Assembly: GCF_014349105.1 (NCBI RefSeq) | Contig: NZ_JACSJI010000020.1 | Span: forward strand, 1-64,000 | Reading direction: 5' to 3' | DNA length: 64,000 nucleotides | DNA from: Caulobacter sp. 17J80-11 | Lineage (GTDB): Bacteria; Pseudomonadota; Alphaproteobacteria; Caulobacterales; Caulobacteraceae | Shown here: positions 26,717 through 36,407 of the stretch, one piece after another | Numbering within the stretch: position 1 is the stretch's first letter | Layout: every line of letters starts with the position of its first letter | The notes under the pieces: model-generated | Told to the model about the DNA's origin: nothing | The model's input: only the letters and a program-made list of their open reading frames with translations | Database searches by the model: none | Position numbers and translations under genes: made by a program

Positions 26717-29092
26717 CTACTTCGCCCCGTACCGCGCCTTCACCGGGGCGTAGCTGTCCCACACCACGCCGTCGCTGACCGAGCGGAGCAGCTTGACGTA
26801 CTCGGCGTGCGACCAGGCCAGCGGGGTGGCGGAATTCGTCCCCTCGCCCAGCGCCTCGGCGTGCGAGGTGGGGTGGCCTACGCCGTCCCAGACCTGTTCG
26901 GACAGCATCAGGCCGTCGTTGGCGAAGGCCTCCATGCCGGCCACGTAGGTGGCGCGGATCCTGGCGATCGCCGCGGCGTCGGGCGCGCCGTTCAGGCCGG
27001 CGGCGGCCAGTTCGTAGTGGCCGCGCTCGCCGGTGAAGATCGGCCACACGCGGCCGCGCTGGCCGGCGTGCATCTGGCCGCCGGCGCCGTAGTTGCCGCC
27101 GTTGGCGACGTCCTCGCCGTAGCCGTCCGTGCCGTAGCGGCGCCAGCCCGGATAGGTCTGTCCCTCGAGGCGGAAGTCGTAGCGGACGCGCGAGACGTCC
27201 TCGCGGCCCTGGTCGTCCAGCTCCGGCAGGGTGGCCAGCACGTGCGGGTCGTCGGCCCGGCGCACGCCGTAGCGCACCAGCTCCAGGAAGCCGGCGTCCA
27301 TCACCTTGTCGGCGGTCGGCTCGCCCTGGCCGTTGCGCACCTCGATGGTGCTGGGACGGCTGGCGTCCTCGGTCCTGTTGATGCGCAGGTAGTAGCGCCC
27401 GTCGCCCAAGGCCCCGGCGGTGGTGAACAGCCGGCCTTCAAGCTTGGCGGAATAGTCGTCGGCGGCCTTGCGATAGCGCGCGGCCGAGACCGGATCGCCG
27501 GCCTGGTCGGCGATGTCGGCGGCGACGGTCAGGCCGGCGATGATCGCGGCCGTGGTCGAGGGCGAGTGGCCCGGCTGCTCCTCCCAGCGCTCCTGTTGGG
27601 TGAAGGGCGGGACGATGGTCTCGTGGTTCCAGTCGATGTCGACCTGGCCGCCGTCGACCAGGAAGTCGGCCGCCGGCTTCAGCATGGAGCGGTAGGCGGC
27701 TTTCACGTCGCCCTCGGGCAACCAGCCCAGCTTCCACAGCTTCCAGCCCAGCATGATCGGCATGGCGGTCTGGTCGAGCTGGACGCCCACCCACTCCGGC
27801 GTGCCGTCGACCTCGGACTTCTGCAGGAACCAGCCGGCCGCGCCGCCGCGGTACTTGGGCGTTTTCGGCCCGACCTGGACGCGCGGCAGATAGTGGAAGG
27901 ACGCCAGCGGGGTCTGCTTGTCGCCCAGCGCCGCCAGCGCCATGGCGCACTGGTAGAAGTCGCGCGGCCAGACCGCCTTGTAGCCGGTCGACGGGTTCTC
28001 GGCCGAGACCGTGTCGCCCCACGGGTTGGACAGGGAGGCGATCAGGGCGCCGGCGTAGGTGCGGTCCTCCTGGACCTTCAGGGCCAGCGCGCTGGCCTGG
28101 ACCAGCTTGCCGCCGTCGGTGGCCGCCTCGCGCAGCCGCGGCAGTTCGGTCAGCGAGGCCAGGTAATCCTCCCAGCCGACCCGTTTGCCCTCGCCGTTGA
28201 AGCGGGCCAGCACCTCGGCGTAGCCGGTCTTCAGCGAGCCGTCGGCCGCCTTCTCGCTGGCGGCGGCGTCGGGGCCGAAGCCGATGGCGAAGTCGAAGGT
28301 CTGCTCGCCCGTCGCCACGGTCGCCAGCTGGCCGGTCAGCATGATCGCGCCGCGGGCCTCGCCGGTGGTGGCGTAGGCGTGGTCCATCTTGCCGTCCTTG
28401 AGGTCGGTGAGGCCGTCCGAGCTCCCCATCCAGCCGACGCTGGTGCGCTTGAACGGGCTGGACGGCTTCAGGGTCAGGAACACGCCGCCGTCGTTCGCGC
28501 TCAGGCGGTCGACATTGGTCGCGCCGGCGTCGTTGCCGCCGGTGTTGGCCATGTGCGGCTCCAGCAGCAGGTAGGGCGTGGCGCCGCCCTTCAGGGCGCG
28601 CACGGTCACCCGCAGGAACAGGCTCTGGCGGTCCGGGTCCGTGAAGATCCGCTTCTCGATCTCGAAGCGGCCCTGCTTGTCGGTGGTGGTGATCTTGTAG
28701 GCCGGCGACAGCGGCCGGCCGGCGGCGTCGACGTGCAGGAACTCGGTCTTCGAGGTGGTGTCCGCGCCTTCGACCGCGAGACCGGTCGGGGTCATCACCG
28801 CGAAGCGCAGCTGCTTGATCTGGGCCTGGTGGATCAGGCCGTACATGGTCTCGGTCAGCACGCCGTCGGCGATCGAGTACCAGACCTTGGACACCGTGCC
28901 GGTCGGGCCGCCGTCCTTGTAGGCGCCGTCGACATAGGCCTCGTAGGAGGCGCCCACGCCGGTCTTGGCGGCGTAGGCCCAGGTGGTCGGGGCCTGCGGC
29001 GCGGGCGGGACCGTGCCGCTGGCGGCCAGGGCGCCCCCGGACAGGGCCGTGCCCGCCAGCAGGGCGGCGGCGGAGAGCGCGAACTTACGCAT
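26717..29092 (-). CDS. GH15 glucoamylase, exported
   Basis: Inverting exo-glucosidase releasing beta-glucose from non-reducing ends of maltodextrin or related alpha-glucans. 791 aa. Signal peptide MRKFALSAAALLAGTALSGG with cleavage after ALA near residue 23, so periplasmic or secreted. The N-terminal super-beta-sandwich (about 30-330) precedes the (alpha/alpha)6 barrel. Visible: KAVWPRDFYQCAMAL, the general-acid region FTQQERWEEQPGHSPST near residue 497 and the base region LMLSEQVWDG near 732. The start at 29092 was chosen for the signal peptide; the longer open frame runs into repeat DNA. It lies downstream of the GH97 gene on the same strand, separated by an inverted repeat element. Confidence 0.9.
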   Translation of the reverse strand: MRKFALSAAALLAGTALSGGALAASGTVPPAPQAPTTWAYAAKTGVGASYEAYVDGAYKDGGPTGTVSKVWYSIADGVLTETMYGLIHQAQIKQLRFAVMTPTGLAVEGADTTSKTEFLHVDAAGRPLSPAYKITTTDKQGRFEIEKRIFTDPDRQSLFLRVTVRALKGGATPYLLLEPHMANTGGNDAGATNVDRLSANDGGVFLTLKPSSPFKRTSVGWMGSSDGLTDLKDGKMDHAYATTGEARGAIMLTGQLATVATGEQTFDFAIGFGPDAAASEKAADGSLKTGYAEVLARFNGEGKRVGWEDYLASLTELPRLREAATDGGKLVQASALALKVQEDRTYAGALIASLSNPWGDTVSAENPSTGYKAVWPRDFYQCAMALAALGDKQTPLASFHYLPRVQVGPKTPKYRGGAAGWFLQKSEVDGTPEWVGVQLDQTAMPIMLGWKLWKLGWLPEGDVKAAYRSMLKPAADFLVDGGQVDIDWNHETIVPPFTQQERWEEQPGHSPSTTAAIIAGLTVAADIADQAGDPVSAARYRKAADDYSAKLEGRLFTTAGALGDGRYYLRINRTEDASRPSTIEVRNGQGEPTADKVMDAGFLELVRYGVRRADDPHVLATLPELDDQGREDVSRVRYDFRLEGQTYPGWRRYGTDGYGEDVANGGNYGAGGQMHAGQRGRVWPIFTGERGHYELAAAGLNGAPDAAAIARIRATYVAGMEAFANDGLMLSEQVWDGVGHPTSHAEALGEGTNSATPLAWSHAEYVKLLRSVSDGVVWDSYAPVKARYGAK

Positions 29093-29114
29093 CGGGAGAG
29101 ACCTCGAGATGATC

Positions 29115-29302
29115 GAACCCCTCTCCCCTTGCGGGAGAGGGAGGGGCCCGGCGCGAAGCGACGGGAGGGTGAGGGGTCGCGCCGCCGGCGCCGTGGATGT
29201 CATCGTAGCGTTAGCATGGGAGCGGTCGCGCGACCCCTCACCCTCCCACGCCAGCGCGGCGCGCCGGCGCGGGCCCCTCCCTCTCCCGCAAGGGGAGAGG
29301 GT
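29115..29302. repeat. Inverted pair of extragenic palindromic elements
   Basis: Two copies of a roughly 70-bp element in opposite orientation (29115-29182 and 29228-29302). Each holds CCCTCTCCCCTTGCGGGAGA with a perfect hairpin, then GGGAGGGTGAGGGGTCGCGC. Together they can form a large stem-loop in the 233-nt gap between the GH97 and GH15 genes. Sequences of this kind are dispersed in many proteobacterial genomes; they probably reduce or buffer read-through into the GH15 gene. Confidence 0.8.
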
Positions 29303-29325
29303 TCGCGTCAGCCGACCCTGTGACA

Positions 29326-31359
29326 TCACCGCACCGGCACGAAGCGGATCGCCTGGCCGCCGCCGGGGGCGAGGTTCAGGGTCAGGGTGTCGGCGCTGGT
29401 GACCGTGCGCTCCTCGACGACGATGTCTTCGCGCGCGGTCTTCCAGTTGGCGTTCGCGCCGTCGCGGTAGATCTGCGCCTTGTACTTGCGGCCCGGGTCG
29501 AGGAAGCCGAGCGGCGCGGACAGAACCCGGCCGTTCTCGTCGGTGATGGCGCCCAGGTACCAGGCGTCGCTGTGACGGTCCTTGCGCGCGATGGTGACGA
29601 AGTCGCCGACCTCGCCGTTCAGCACGCGGGTGTCGGCCCAGTCGGTCGGCACGTCCTTGATGAACTGGAACGGCTTCGGATTGGCCTCGTAGTTCTCCAG
29701 CAGGTCGGCGGCCATCTGGATCGGGCTGTAGATCACCACGTAGAGCGCCAGTTGCTTGGCCCAGGTGGTGGGCACGCCGTCGGGCGAGCGGGTCTTCATG
29801 CCGAAGATGCCGGGCGTGAAGTCCATCGGTCCGGCCAGCAGGCGGGTGAACACCAGGTTGGTCTCGTGCTCGGGCGGGTTGCCGGGCTGGCCCCAGGCGT
29901 TGAACTCCTGGCCGCGCGCGCCCTCGCGCGAGATCCAGTTCGGATAGGTGCGCCTAAGGCCCGTGTCCTTGATCGGCTCGTGCGGGTTGATGGCGACGTG
30001 GCGCTTCGCCGCCTCGGTGACGACCCGCAGATGGTGGCGGGCCATGGCCTGGCTTTCGTGCCAGGCGAAGTGGACCAGACCGTCGTCACCCATGACCTGG
30101 GCGCCGCGGGCGTCGGCGACATAGCCGGTCTTGACGGTGTCGATCCCCAGTCGGGCGTCGAGGTCCAGCGCGTCTTCCAGCTGGCTTTCGTAGACCGCCG
30201 CGTTGCCGCCGGTCTCGTTGTGCCCGATCAGGCGCACGCCCTTGGATTTGGCGTAGGCGGCGACCTTCTCGAGGTCGAAATCGGCGGTCGGCCGGGTGAA
30301 GCTGAAGTCCGAGCCATTGCCGAACCAGTCGCCGTCCCAGCCCTGGTTCCAGCCTTCGATCAGCACGCCGCCGAAGCCGTTCCTGGCGGCGAAGTCGATG
30401 TGGCGGAGGGCGTTCTCGGTGGTGGCGCCGTGGTGCGGGCCGGTCGCCCAGGTCGACTTGTCGAGGTGCATCTCCCACCAGATGCCGACGTACTTGGTCG
30501 GCTTGAACCAGGAGACGTCGCCCAGCTTGTTGGGCTCGTTCAGGTTCAGGATCAGGTCGGACATGATCAGGCCGCCGGCGCTGTCGGCGATCTGCATCGT
30601 TCGCCAGGGCGTGGGGAACGGCGCCTCGCGCACGACCTTGGCGGCGTCGAGGCCGGGCGTCAGGGCGGCTTTGAAGCGGCGGCCCTCGACCTTGGTCAGG
30701 TTCATTCCCGCATAGTCGACCAGGGCCGCCTCGTGGAAGGCGATGTGCAGGCCCGCGTCCGTGCGCACGGTCATGGGCGTCTGGGCGTCGCCGACCTGGT
30801 CGATGGGGGTGCGGTTGTAGAGGTACTCCTCGCGGTTCCATTCCCAGGCCGGGATCCACCAGGCCGTGCCGGCGTCGGCCAGGGTGAACTCAGTCAGTTC
30901 CTCGGCGATGCGCACCGTCTTCAGCGACGGCTGGTCGGGGAATTCGTAGCGGAAGCCCAGGCCGTCGTCGTAGAGGCGGAACACCACGTCCAGGCGTCGC
31001 TTGAGCCCGCCGCGCTCGGCCAGGTTCACCCGCAGCTCGGTGTAGCGATCGCGGACGAAGCGGCGCTCGCCCCACGGCTGCTCCCAGGTGGTGTCGGAGG
31101 AGCGCGTGCTCTGGCCCACCACCGCGAAATTGCGATCCAGCTTCGGCGCGTCGACCAGCAGGAAGCCCAGCTTCGAGGGCAGGATCACCGGCTGGCCGTA
31201 GCGCGCGACCGTGTAGCTGGGCCGGCCGTCGCCGTCGGTCGTGACCTCGACACTGAGCACGGCGCCGGGCGAGGCGGCGTGAGCGGGGGCGCTAGACTGG
31301 GCGAGGCTCGGCGTCGACACGAGCAGTAACGCGCCCACCAGGGCGAAGAGCCGGAGCAT
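29326..31359 (-). CDS. GH97 alpha-glucosidase (SusB-like), exported
   Basis: 677 aa. Signal peptide MLRLFALVGALLLVSTPSLA then Q. N-terminal beta-sandwich (about 30-270), TIM barrel (about 280-580) and C-terminal beta domain. By comparison with the SusB enzyme, the two base Glu of inverting members are present in HNETGG (near residue 382) and NPHEPIKDTG (near 460), and the general acid is in REGARGQEFNAW (near 485). It is therefore expected to be a calcium-dependent inverting alpha-glucosidase acting on maltodextrin. ATG 31359 is preferred because GGGGGGA lies before it; another ATG at 31374 is in frame. It is divergent from the TonB receptor, with shared TTGCAA operators. Confidence 0.9.
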   Translation of the reverse strand: MLRLFALVGALLLVSTPSLAQSSAPAHAASPGAVLSVEVTTDGDGRPSYTVARYGQPVILPSKLGFLLVDAPKLDRNFAVVGQSTRSSDTTWEQPWGERRFVRDRYTELRVNLAERGGLKRRLDVVFRLYDDGLGFRYEFPDQPSLKTVRIAEELTEFTLADAGTAWWIPAWEWNREEYLYNRTPIDQVGDAQTPMTVRTDAGLHIAFHEAALVDYAGMNLTKVEGRRFKAALTPGLDAAKVVREAPFPTPWRTMQIADSAGGLIMSDLILNLNEPNKLGDVSWFKPTKYVGIWWEMHLDKSTWATGPHHGATTENALRHIDFAARNGFGGVLIEGWNQGWDGDWFGNGSDFSFTRPTADFDLEKVAAYAKSKGVRLIGHNETGGNAAVYESQLEDALDLDARLGIDTVKTGYVADARGAQVMGDDGLVHFAWHESQAMARHHLRVVTEAAKRHVAINPHEPIKDTGLRRTYPNWISREGARGQEFNAWGQPGNPPEHETNLVFTRLLAGPMDFTPGIFGMKTRSPDGVPTTWAKQLALYVVIYSPIQMAADLLENYEANPKPFQFIKDVPTDWADTRVLNGEVGDFVTIARKDRHSDAWYLGAITDENGRVLSAPLGFLDPGRKYKAQIYRDGANANWKTAREDIVVEERTVTSADTLTLNLAPGGGQAIRFVPVR

Positions 31360-31411
31360 GTGAAGTCCCCCCATGCGCCTTCCTGTCGGCCGAAACCGGC
31401 GGAAGATCGCG

Positions 31412-31429
31412 TTTGCAATAGTTTGCAAA
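31412..31429. promoter_or_regulatory. TTGCAA-type operator beside the GH97 gene
   Basis: TTTGCAATAGTTTGCAAA: two TTTGCAA boxes on a 10-bp period, each containing the self-complementary TTGCAA. Lies 53 nt upstream of the GH97 start. Confidence 0.6.
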
Positions 31430-31546
31430 GCCGCGACCAAGGTGTCAACGCAGGGATTTCCAGCCGCAAAAGGCGGAAAAACACCAGTTGGCGCTTACGG
31501 ATAACCATGTGCGGCAACAGGTCGCGCATAATGCCGCGGCAAGCGT

Positions 31547-31593
31547 GGCAATTTTGCAATTGCCGTTTGTGAAAAACTTGCAATAGTTTGCGG
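31547..31593. promoter_or_regulatory. Two further TTGCAA-type operators before the TonB receptor gene
   Basis: Palindrome GGCAATTTTGCAATTGCC (31547-31564) and CTTGCAATAGTTTGCGG (31577-31593). The second repeats the core TTGCAATAGTTTGC of the site at 31413-31426. Both lie 50-100 nt upstream of the receptor start, in a locally AT-rich region suited to a promoter. Confidence 0.6.
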
Positions 31594-31644
31594 CAGACGG
31601 CCGGAACTGCAGCGCGAGATTGCGCCCGGTCGCAAGGGGGGAAC

Positions 31645-34446
31645 ATGACAGCGAGTTTCAAGCGTAACCGCGCGCGCCTGATGGGCGGCGCGGCCACCAG
31701 CCTGGTGCTGTTGCTGGCGGGGACCGGCATCGCTCAGGCCCAGGACGCGTCCGACGCGTCCAACGTCGACGAAGTGGTGGTCACCGGCATCCGCGCGGGC
31801 ATCGAAAGCTCGATCGCGGTGAAGAAGAAAGAGTCCTCGATCGTCGAGGTCGTCTCCGCTGAAGACATCGGCAAGCTGCCGGACGTGTCGATCGCCGAGT
31901 CGATCGGCCGCCTGCCCGGCCTGGCGCTGCAGCGCCTCGACGGCCGCGGCCAGGTGCTGAGCATCCGCGGCCTGGCCCCGGACTTCTCGACCGCGCTGCT
32001 GAACGGCCGCGAGCAGGTCACCACCGGCAACAACCGCGGCGTCGAGTTCGACCAGTATCCGTCCGAGCTGCTGAGCTCGGTGGTGATCTACAAGACCCCG
32101 GACGCCGCCCTGCTGGGCCAGGGCCTGGCCGGCACCGCCGACATGCGCACCGTGCGCCCGCTGGAATACGGCAAGCGCGCCATCGCGGCCGGCTACCGCT
32201 ACGAGTGGAACGACATCGGCGCCCTGGCCGCCGGCTCGACCGACAAGGGCCAGCGCTACAGCGTCTCCTACATCGACCAGTACTTCGACGGTAAGCTGGG
32301 CCTGGCGCTCGGCTACTCCCACATCAACACGCCCTACCAGTCCGAGCGCTGGAACGCTTGGGGCTATCCGACCGTCGACCTCGGCGACAACCGCTACGGC
32401 CAGGGTCCGTCGAACGCCCGCACGCCGCTGCCGGGTTACTCGGAAGAGGCCGGCAAACTGGTGCTCGGCGGCGCCAAGCCGTACGTGATGTCGGGCGAGC
32501 TGGAACGCGACAGCGTTATGGGCACGCTGGAAATCAAGCCGGACGCCCGCGCGACCCACACGATCGACGTCTTCTATTCCGAGTTCAGCGACGTCCAGAA
32601 CCTGAAGGGCATCGAGTTCCCGCTCTACTGGAGCGGCGCGACGCTGCAGCCGACGACGACCGTCGATAACGGCATGATCACCTCCGGCACCTTCAGCGGC
32701 GTCGGGGCGGTGGTCCGCAACGACATGAACACTCGCGACGCCACTCTGGCCTCGGTCGGCTGGAACACCACCGCGCAGATGGGCGACCACTGGACCGCGG
32801 TCGTCGACCTGAGCCTGTCCAAGGTCGAGCGCACGGACATGGTCCTGGAGAGCTACTCCGGCACCGGCCGTCCGGGCGTCGGCGCGACCGACACCCTGGG
32901 CTTCCAGATGATGGGCGACGGCCGGGCGATGTTCTCGTCCAGCATCGACTACGCCGATCCGAGCCTGATCAAGCTGACCATGCCGCAGGGCTGGGGCTCC
33001 AACGCGGCCCTGCCGGGCGGCCAGGACGGCTACCTGAACATGCCCTCGACCGAGGACAAGCTCTGGGCCGCCCGCGTCAGCGCCAAGCGCGAGCTGGAGA
33101 ACGACTGGTTCGACAGCGTCGAATTCGGCCTGAACCTGACCGATCGCAGCAAGACCCTCGACAACGAGGAGTGGTTCCTGAAGGTCGCCGGCCATCCGGC
33201 CAGCGTGCCGATCCCGGCCAGCGCGATCACCGGCACCACCTCGCTGGACTTCATCGGCATCGACGGGATGGTCAGCTACGACCCGATGGCGCTGATCAAC
33301 AGCGGCGTCTACAGCCGGGTCGCCAACCCGAACGCCGACGTGGCGGTGAAGAGCTGGCGCGTCGACGAGAAGGTCTCGGTCGCCTTCGTGAAGGCGGACA
33401 TCGACGCCATGGTCGGCTCGATCCCGATGACCGGCAACATCGGCCTGCAGATGGTCAACACCGACCAGAGCTCCGACGCGCTGGGCGCGATCGGTTCGCC
33501 TGGCCCCGGCGGCTCCATCTACACCCGTCCGCTGTCGGGCGGCGACGAGTACACCAACTTCCTGCCGAGCCTGAACCTGACGTTCGCCCTGCCGAACGAG
33601 CAGCTGCTGCGCTTCGGCGCGGCCCGGACCATGGCGCGCGCGCGCATGGACCAGATGCGCGCCAGCGTTCAGTTCAACTTCGACCAGGGCAAGGCGACGA
33701 GCACGAACCTCGCGAACTCGCCGTGGAGCGCCAACGGCGGCAACCCGGAACTGAAGCCGTGGCTCGCCGACTCGATCGACGTCTCCTACGAGAAGTACTT
33801 CGGGCGTAAGGCCTACGTTTCGGCGGCGGCCTACTACAAGGACCTGAAGACCTACGTCTACGACCGCTCGGAGCTCTACGACTTCAGCGGCGTCGCCTAC
33901 AGCGGGCCGACCGCGCCGACGCTCCACCAGGGCTACCTGACCACCCCGCAAAACGGCGAAGGTGGGAAGATCTACGGCCTGGAGCTGACCGCCTCGGTGC
34001 CGTTCGGCATGTTCGCCGAGATCCTCGACGGCTTCGGCGTGAGCGGCAGCGCCTCGTTCACCGAGAGCTCGATCAAGCCGAACCCGGGTGATCCGGCGAC
34101 GCCGATCCCGGGCCTGTCGGACACCGTGATCAACACCACGATCTACTACGAGAAGAACGGCTTCGAGGCCCGGGTCAGCGACCGTTACCGGTCGAAGTTC
34201 CTGGGCGAGGTGTCGGGCTTCGGCAACGGCCGGACCCAGCGCTTCGTGGACGCCGAGTCGGTGATCGACGCCCAGATCGGCTACCGCTTCGGCGAGGGCC
34301 CGATGGAAGGCCTGTCGGTCCTGTTCCAGGCCAACAACCTGACCGACGAGCCGTTCACCACCTACCAGAACAGCGACTCGCGCCAGGTCACCGACTTCCA
34401 GCGCTACGGCCGCACCTACATGCTGGGTGTGAACTACCGCTTCTAA
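31645..34446 (+). CDS. malA: TonB-dependent receptor, MalA-like (maltodextrin uptake)
   Basis: Outer-membrane active transporter of 933 aa. Signal peptide ending ..GTGIAQA near residue 33. TonB-box-like VDEVVVTGIRAG (about 42-53), plug domain (about 60-190) with GKLPDVSIAESIGRLPGL and QVLSIRGL, then a 22-strand barrel to the C-terminal ..LGVNYRF. The good ribosome site AAGGGGGGAAC fixes the ATG. Gene order with GH97, GH13 amylase and alpha-glucosidase matches the maltose locus known from Caulobacter crescentus, where MalA imports maltodextrins; the name is given by synteny and length. TTGCAA operators precede it and a strong terminator follows. Confidence 0.87.
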   Translation: MTASFKRNRARLMGGAATSLVLLLAGTGIAQAQDASDASNVDEVVVTGIRAGIESSIAVKKKESSIVEVVSAEDIGKLPDVSIAESIGRLPGLALQRLDGRGQVLSIRGLAPDFSTALLNGREQVTTGNNRGVEFDQYPSELLSSVVIYKTPDAALLGQGLAGTADMRTVRPLEYGKRAIAAGYRYEWNDIGALAAGSTDKGQRYSVSYIDQYFDGKLGLALGYSHINTPYQSERWNAWGYPTVDLGDNRYGQGPSNARTPLPGYSEEAGKLVLGGAKPYVMSGELERDSVMGTLEIKPDARATHTIDVFYSEFSDVQNLKGIEFPLYWSGATLQPTTTVDNGMITSGTFSGVGAVVRNDMNTRDATLASVGWNTTAQMGDHWTAVVDLSLSKVERTDMVLESYSGTGRPGVGATDTLGFQMMGDGRAMFSSSIDYADPSLIKLTMPQGWGSNAALPGGQDGYLNMPSTEDKLWAARVSAKRELENDWFDSVEFGLNLTDRSKTLDNEEWFLKVAGHPASVPIPASAITGTTSLDFIGIDGMVSYDPMALINSGVYSRVANPNADVAVKSWRVDEKVSVAFVKADIDAMVGSIPMTGNIGLQMVNTDQSSDALGAIGSPGPGGSIYTRPLSGGDEYTNFLPSLNLTFALPNEQLLRFGAARTMARARMDQMRASVQFNFDQGKATSTNLANSPWSANGGNPELKPWLADSIDVSYEKYFGRKAYVSAAAYYKDLKTYVYDRSELYDFSGVAYSGPTAPTLHQGYLTTPQNGEGGKIYGLELTASVPFGMFAEILDGFGVSGSASFTESSIKPNPGDPATPIPGLSDTVINTTIYYEKNGFEARVSDRYRSKFLGEVSGFGNGRTQRFVDAESVIDAQIGYRFGEGPMEGLSVLFQANNLTDEPFTTYQNSDSRQVTDFQRYGRTYMLGVNYRF

Positions 34447-34462
34447 GTCCAGTCCGCCTTCT

Positions 34463-34500
34463 GGCCCCCCTGCCGGTCGAACCCGGCCGGGGGGCCTTTT
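34463..34500 (+). terminator. Intrinsic terminator after the MalA-like gene
   Basis: 14-bp stem GGCCCCCCTGCCGG / CCGGCCGGGGGGCC with one T-C mismatch, 6-nt loop, then TTTT. Confidence 0.85.
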
Positions 34501-34586
34501 CGTCCGCGGCTTTCGCGCCAGCGGGCCCAGAGCAAGGGCCCGCTCGCCCGCAAGCCGGCGCCAGACGCCGCAATCGGGAGGGAGCT

Positions 34587-36407
34587 ATGGTGAAGTCGAG
34601 CACCTGGCGTACGGCCGCGAGCGCGGCCCTGACCGTCGCCCTGCTGGCCGGTTCGGCCGCGAGCGCCGCGCCCGCGGTTTCCGCCGACGCCTACCGGCAG
34701 CGCGCGCCGGAGGACGAGGTGATCTACTTCGTCCTGCCCGACCGCTTCGCCAACGGCGACCTGAAGAACGACCGCGGCGGCCTGTCCGGCGACCGGCTGA
34801 AGACCGGCTTCGATCCGGCGGACGCCGGCTTCTATCACGGCGGCGACCTGAAGGGCCTGACCGCCCGGCTGGACTACATCCAGGGCCTGGGCGCGACCGC
34901 CGTGTGGCTGGGGCCGATCTACAAGAACAAGCCGGTGCAGGGCCGCCCCGGCCAGGAGTCGGCCGGCTATCACGGCTACTGGATCCTCGACTTCACCGAT
35001 GTCGATCCGCACTTCGGGACCAAGGCGGACCTGAAGGCCTTCGTCGACGCCGCCCATGCGCGCGGCCTGAAGGTCTATCTGGACATCGTCACCAACCACA
35101 CGGCCGACGTCATCAAGTACCGCGAGTGCCCGCAGAACGATTGCGGCTACCGAAGCCTGGCCGACTATCCGTACTCGCGCCGCGGCGGGGTTTCGGGCGC
35201 GCCGATCAACGAGGGCTTCACCGGCGCGAACTTCGAGGCGATCACCAGCCCCGACTACGCCTACACGCCCTACGTTCCGGGCGGCGAGGAACACGCCAAG
35301 TCGCCGGACTGGCTGAACGATCCGCGCAACTACCACAACCGCGGCGACACGACCTGGACCGGCGAAAGCACGGACATCGGCGACTTCGTCGGGCTGGACG
35401 ACGTGTTCACCGAGCAGCCGCGCGTGGTGCAGGGCTTTATCGACGTCTACGGCCGCTGGATCGACGAGTTCGGGGTCGACGGCTTCCGCATCGACACCGC
35501 CCAGCACGTGAACCCGGAGTTCTGGCACGCCTTCGTCCCGGCCATGCAGGCGCGCGCCAGGGCGAAGGGCATCCCCAACTTCCACATCTTCGCCGAGATC
35601 TACGACCTGGAGGCGGCCGGACTGGCGCGCAAGACGCGCCTGGCGCGCCTGCCGGCGCCGCTGGACTACGCCTTCCAGACCGCCGCGATCGCCAGCCTGG
35701 GCGGGAAGGACGGGACAGACAAGCTGGCCCGCCTGTTCGAGGCGGACGCTCTCTATCCCGACGGCGCGCCCCGGATCACGCCGACCTTCGTGAGCAACCA
35801 CGACGCCGGCCGCTTCGCCGGATTCCTGCGCAAGGCGCGGCCCGACATCTCGGACGAGGAACTCGAGAAGCGCGTGCTGCTGGGCCACGCCCTGATGATG
35901 TTCAGCCGTGGCGTGCCGGTGATCTACTACGGCGACGAGCAGGGCTTCGTCAGCGACGCCAACGATCGCGACGCACGCGAGGACATGTTCCCCAGCAAGG
36001 TCGCCTCCTACAACGACAACCGCCTGGTCGCCGGCACGAAGCCGGGCTCCGACGGCTTCTACCGCACCGACGGAGCCCTCTATCGCGAGCTGGCGGCCAT
36101 GGCCCGGGTCCGCGCGGCCGATCCGGCGCTGCGCTCCGGCGACATGGTCCCGCGCGCCTACGGGGCCGAGCCGGGCCTGTTCGCGTTCTCCCGCCACGGC
36201 GCGGACGGGGCCGAGACCCTGGTCGCGATCAACACCTCGACCGCGCCGGTGACGGCCCAGGTCAAGGTCGACCCGACCTCGGGCGCCTGGCGCTCGCTGC
36301 ACGGGACCTGCGCGCCGCAGGCGAGCGCGCCGGGAAGCTACGGGGTGACAGTCGCCCCGCTGGACTACATCATCTGCGCCGTCGCGGCGCACGGAGAACC
36401 GCGTTGA
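34587..36407 (+). CDS. GH13 alpha-amylase / cyclomaltodextrinase-type, exported
   Basis: 606 aa. Sec signal peptide (TAASAALTVALLAGSAASA, to about residue 30), so periplasmic. GH13 TIM barrel: DVVTNH-type region I as LDIVTNHTAD, region II GFRIDTAQHV (nucleophile Asp near 303), region III FAEIYD (acid/base Glu near 336) and region IV VSNHDAGRF (Asp near 406). Cys pairs ECPQNDC suggest a disulphide, consistent with export. C-terminal beta-sandwich from about 510. Ribosome site GGGAGGGAG. It hydrolyses alpha-1,4 bonds of incoming oligosaccharides. It overlaps the next GH13 gene by four bases. Confidence 0.9.
   Translation: MVKSSTWRTAASAALTVALLAGSAASAAPAVSADAYRQRAPEDEVIYFVLPDRFANGDLKNDRGGLSGDRLKTGFDPADAGFYHGGDLKGLTARLDYIQGLGATAVWLGPIYKNKPVQGRPGQESAGYHGYWILDFTDVDPHFGTKADLKAFVDAAHARGLKVYLDIVTNHTADVIKYRECPQNDCGYRSLADYPYSRRGGVSGAPINEGFTGANFEAITSPDYAYTPYVPGGEEHAKSPDWLNDPRNYHNRGDTTWTGESTDIGDFVGLDDVFTEQPRVVQGFIDVYGRWIDEFGVDGFRIDTAQHVNPEFWHAFVPAMQARARAKGIPNFHIFAEIYDLEAAGLARKTRLARLPAPLDYAFQTAAIASLGGKDGTDKLARLFEADALYPDGAPRITPTFVSNHDAGRFAGFLRKARPDISDEELEKRVLLGHALMMFSRGVPVIYYGDEQGFVSDANDRDAREDMFPSKVASYNDNRLVAGTKPGSDGFYRTDGALYRELAAMARVRAADPALRSGDMVPRAYGAEPGLFAFSRHGADGAETLVAINTSTAPVTAQVKVDPTSGAWRSLHGTCAPQASAPGSYGVTVAPLDYIICAVAAHGEPR

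Noticed and set aside
34904-36403. Extended open frame upstream of the second GH13 gene
   Set aside because: It is a shadow of the first GH13 gene; homology begins at TTG 36404.
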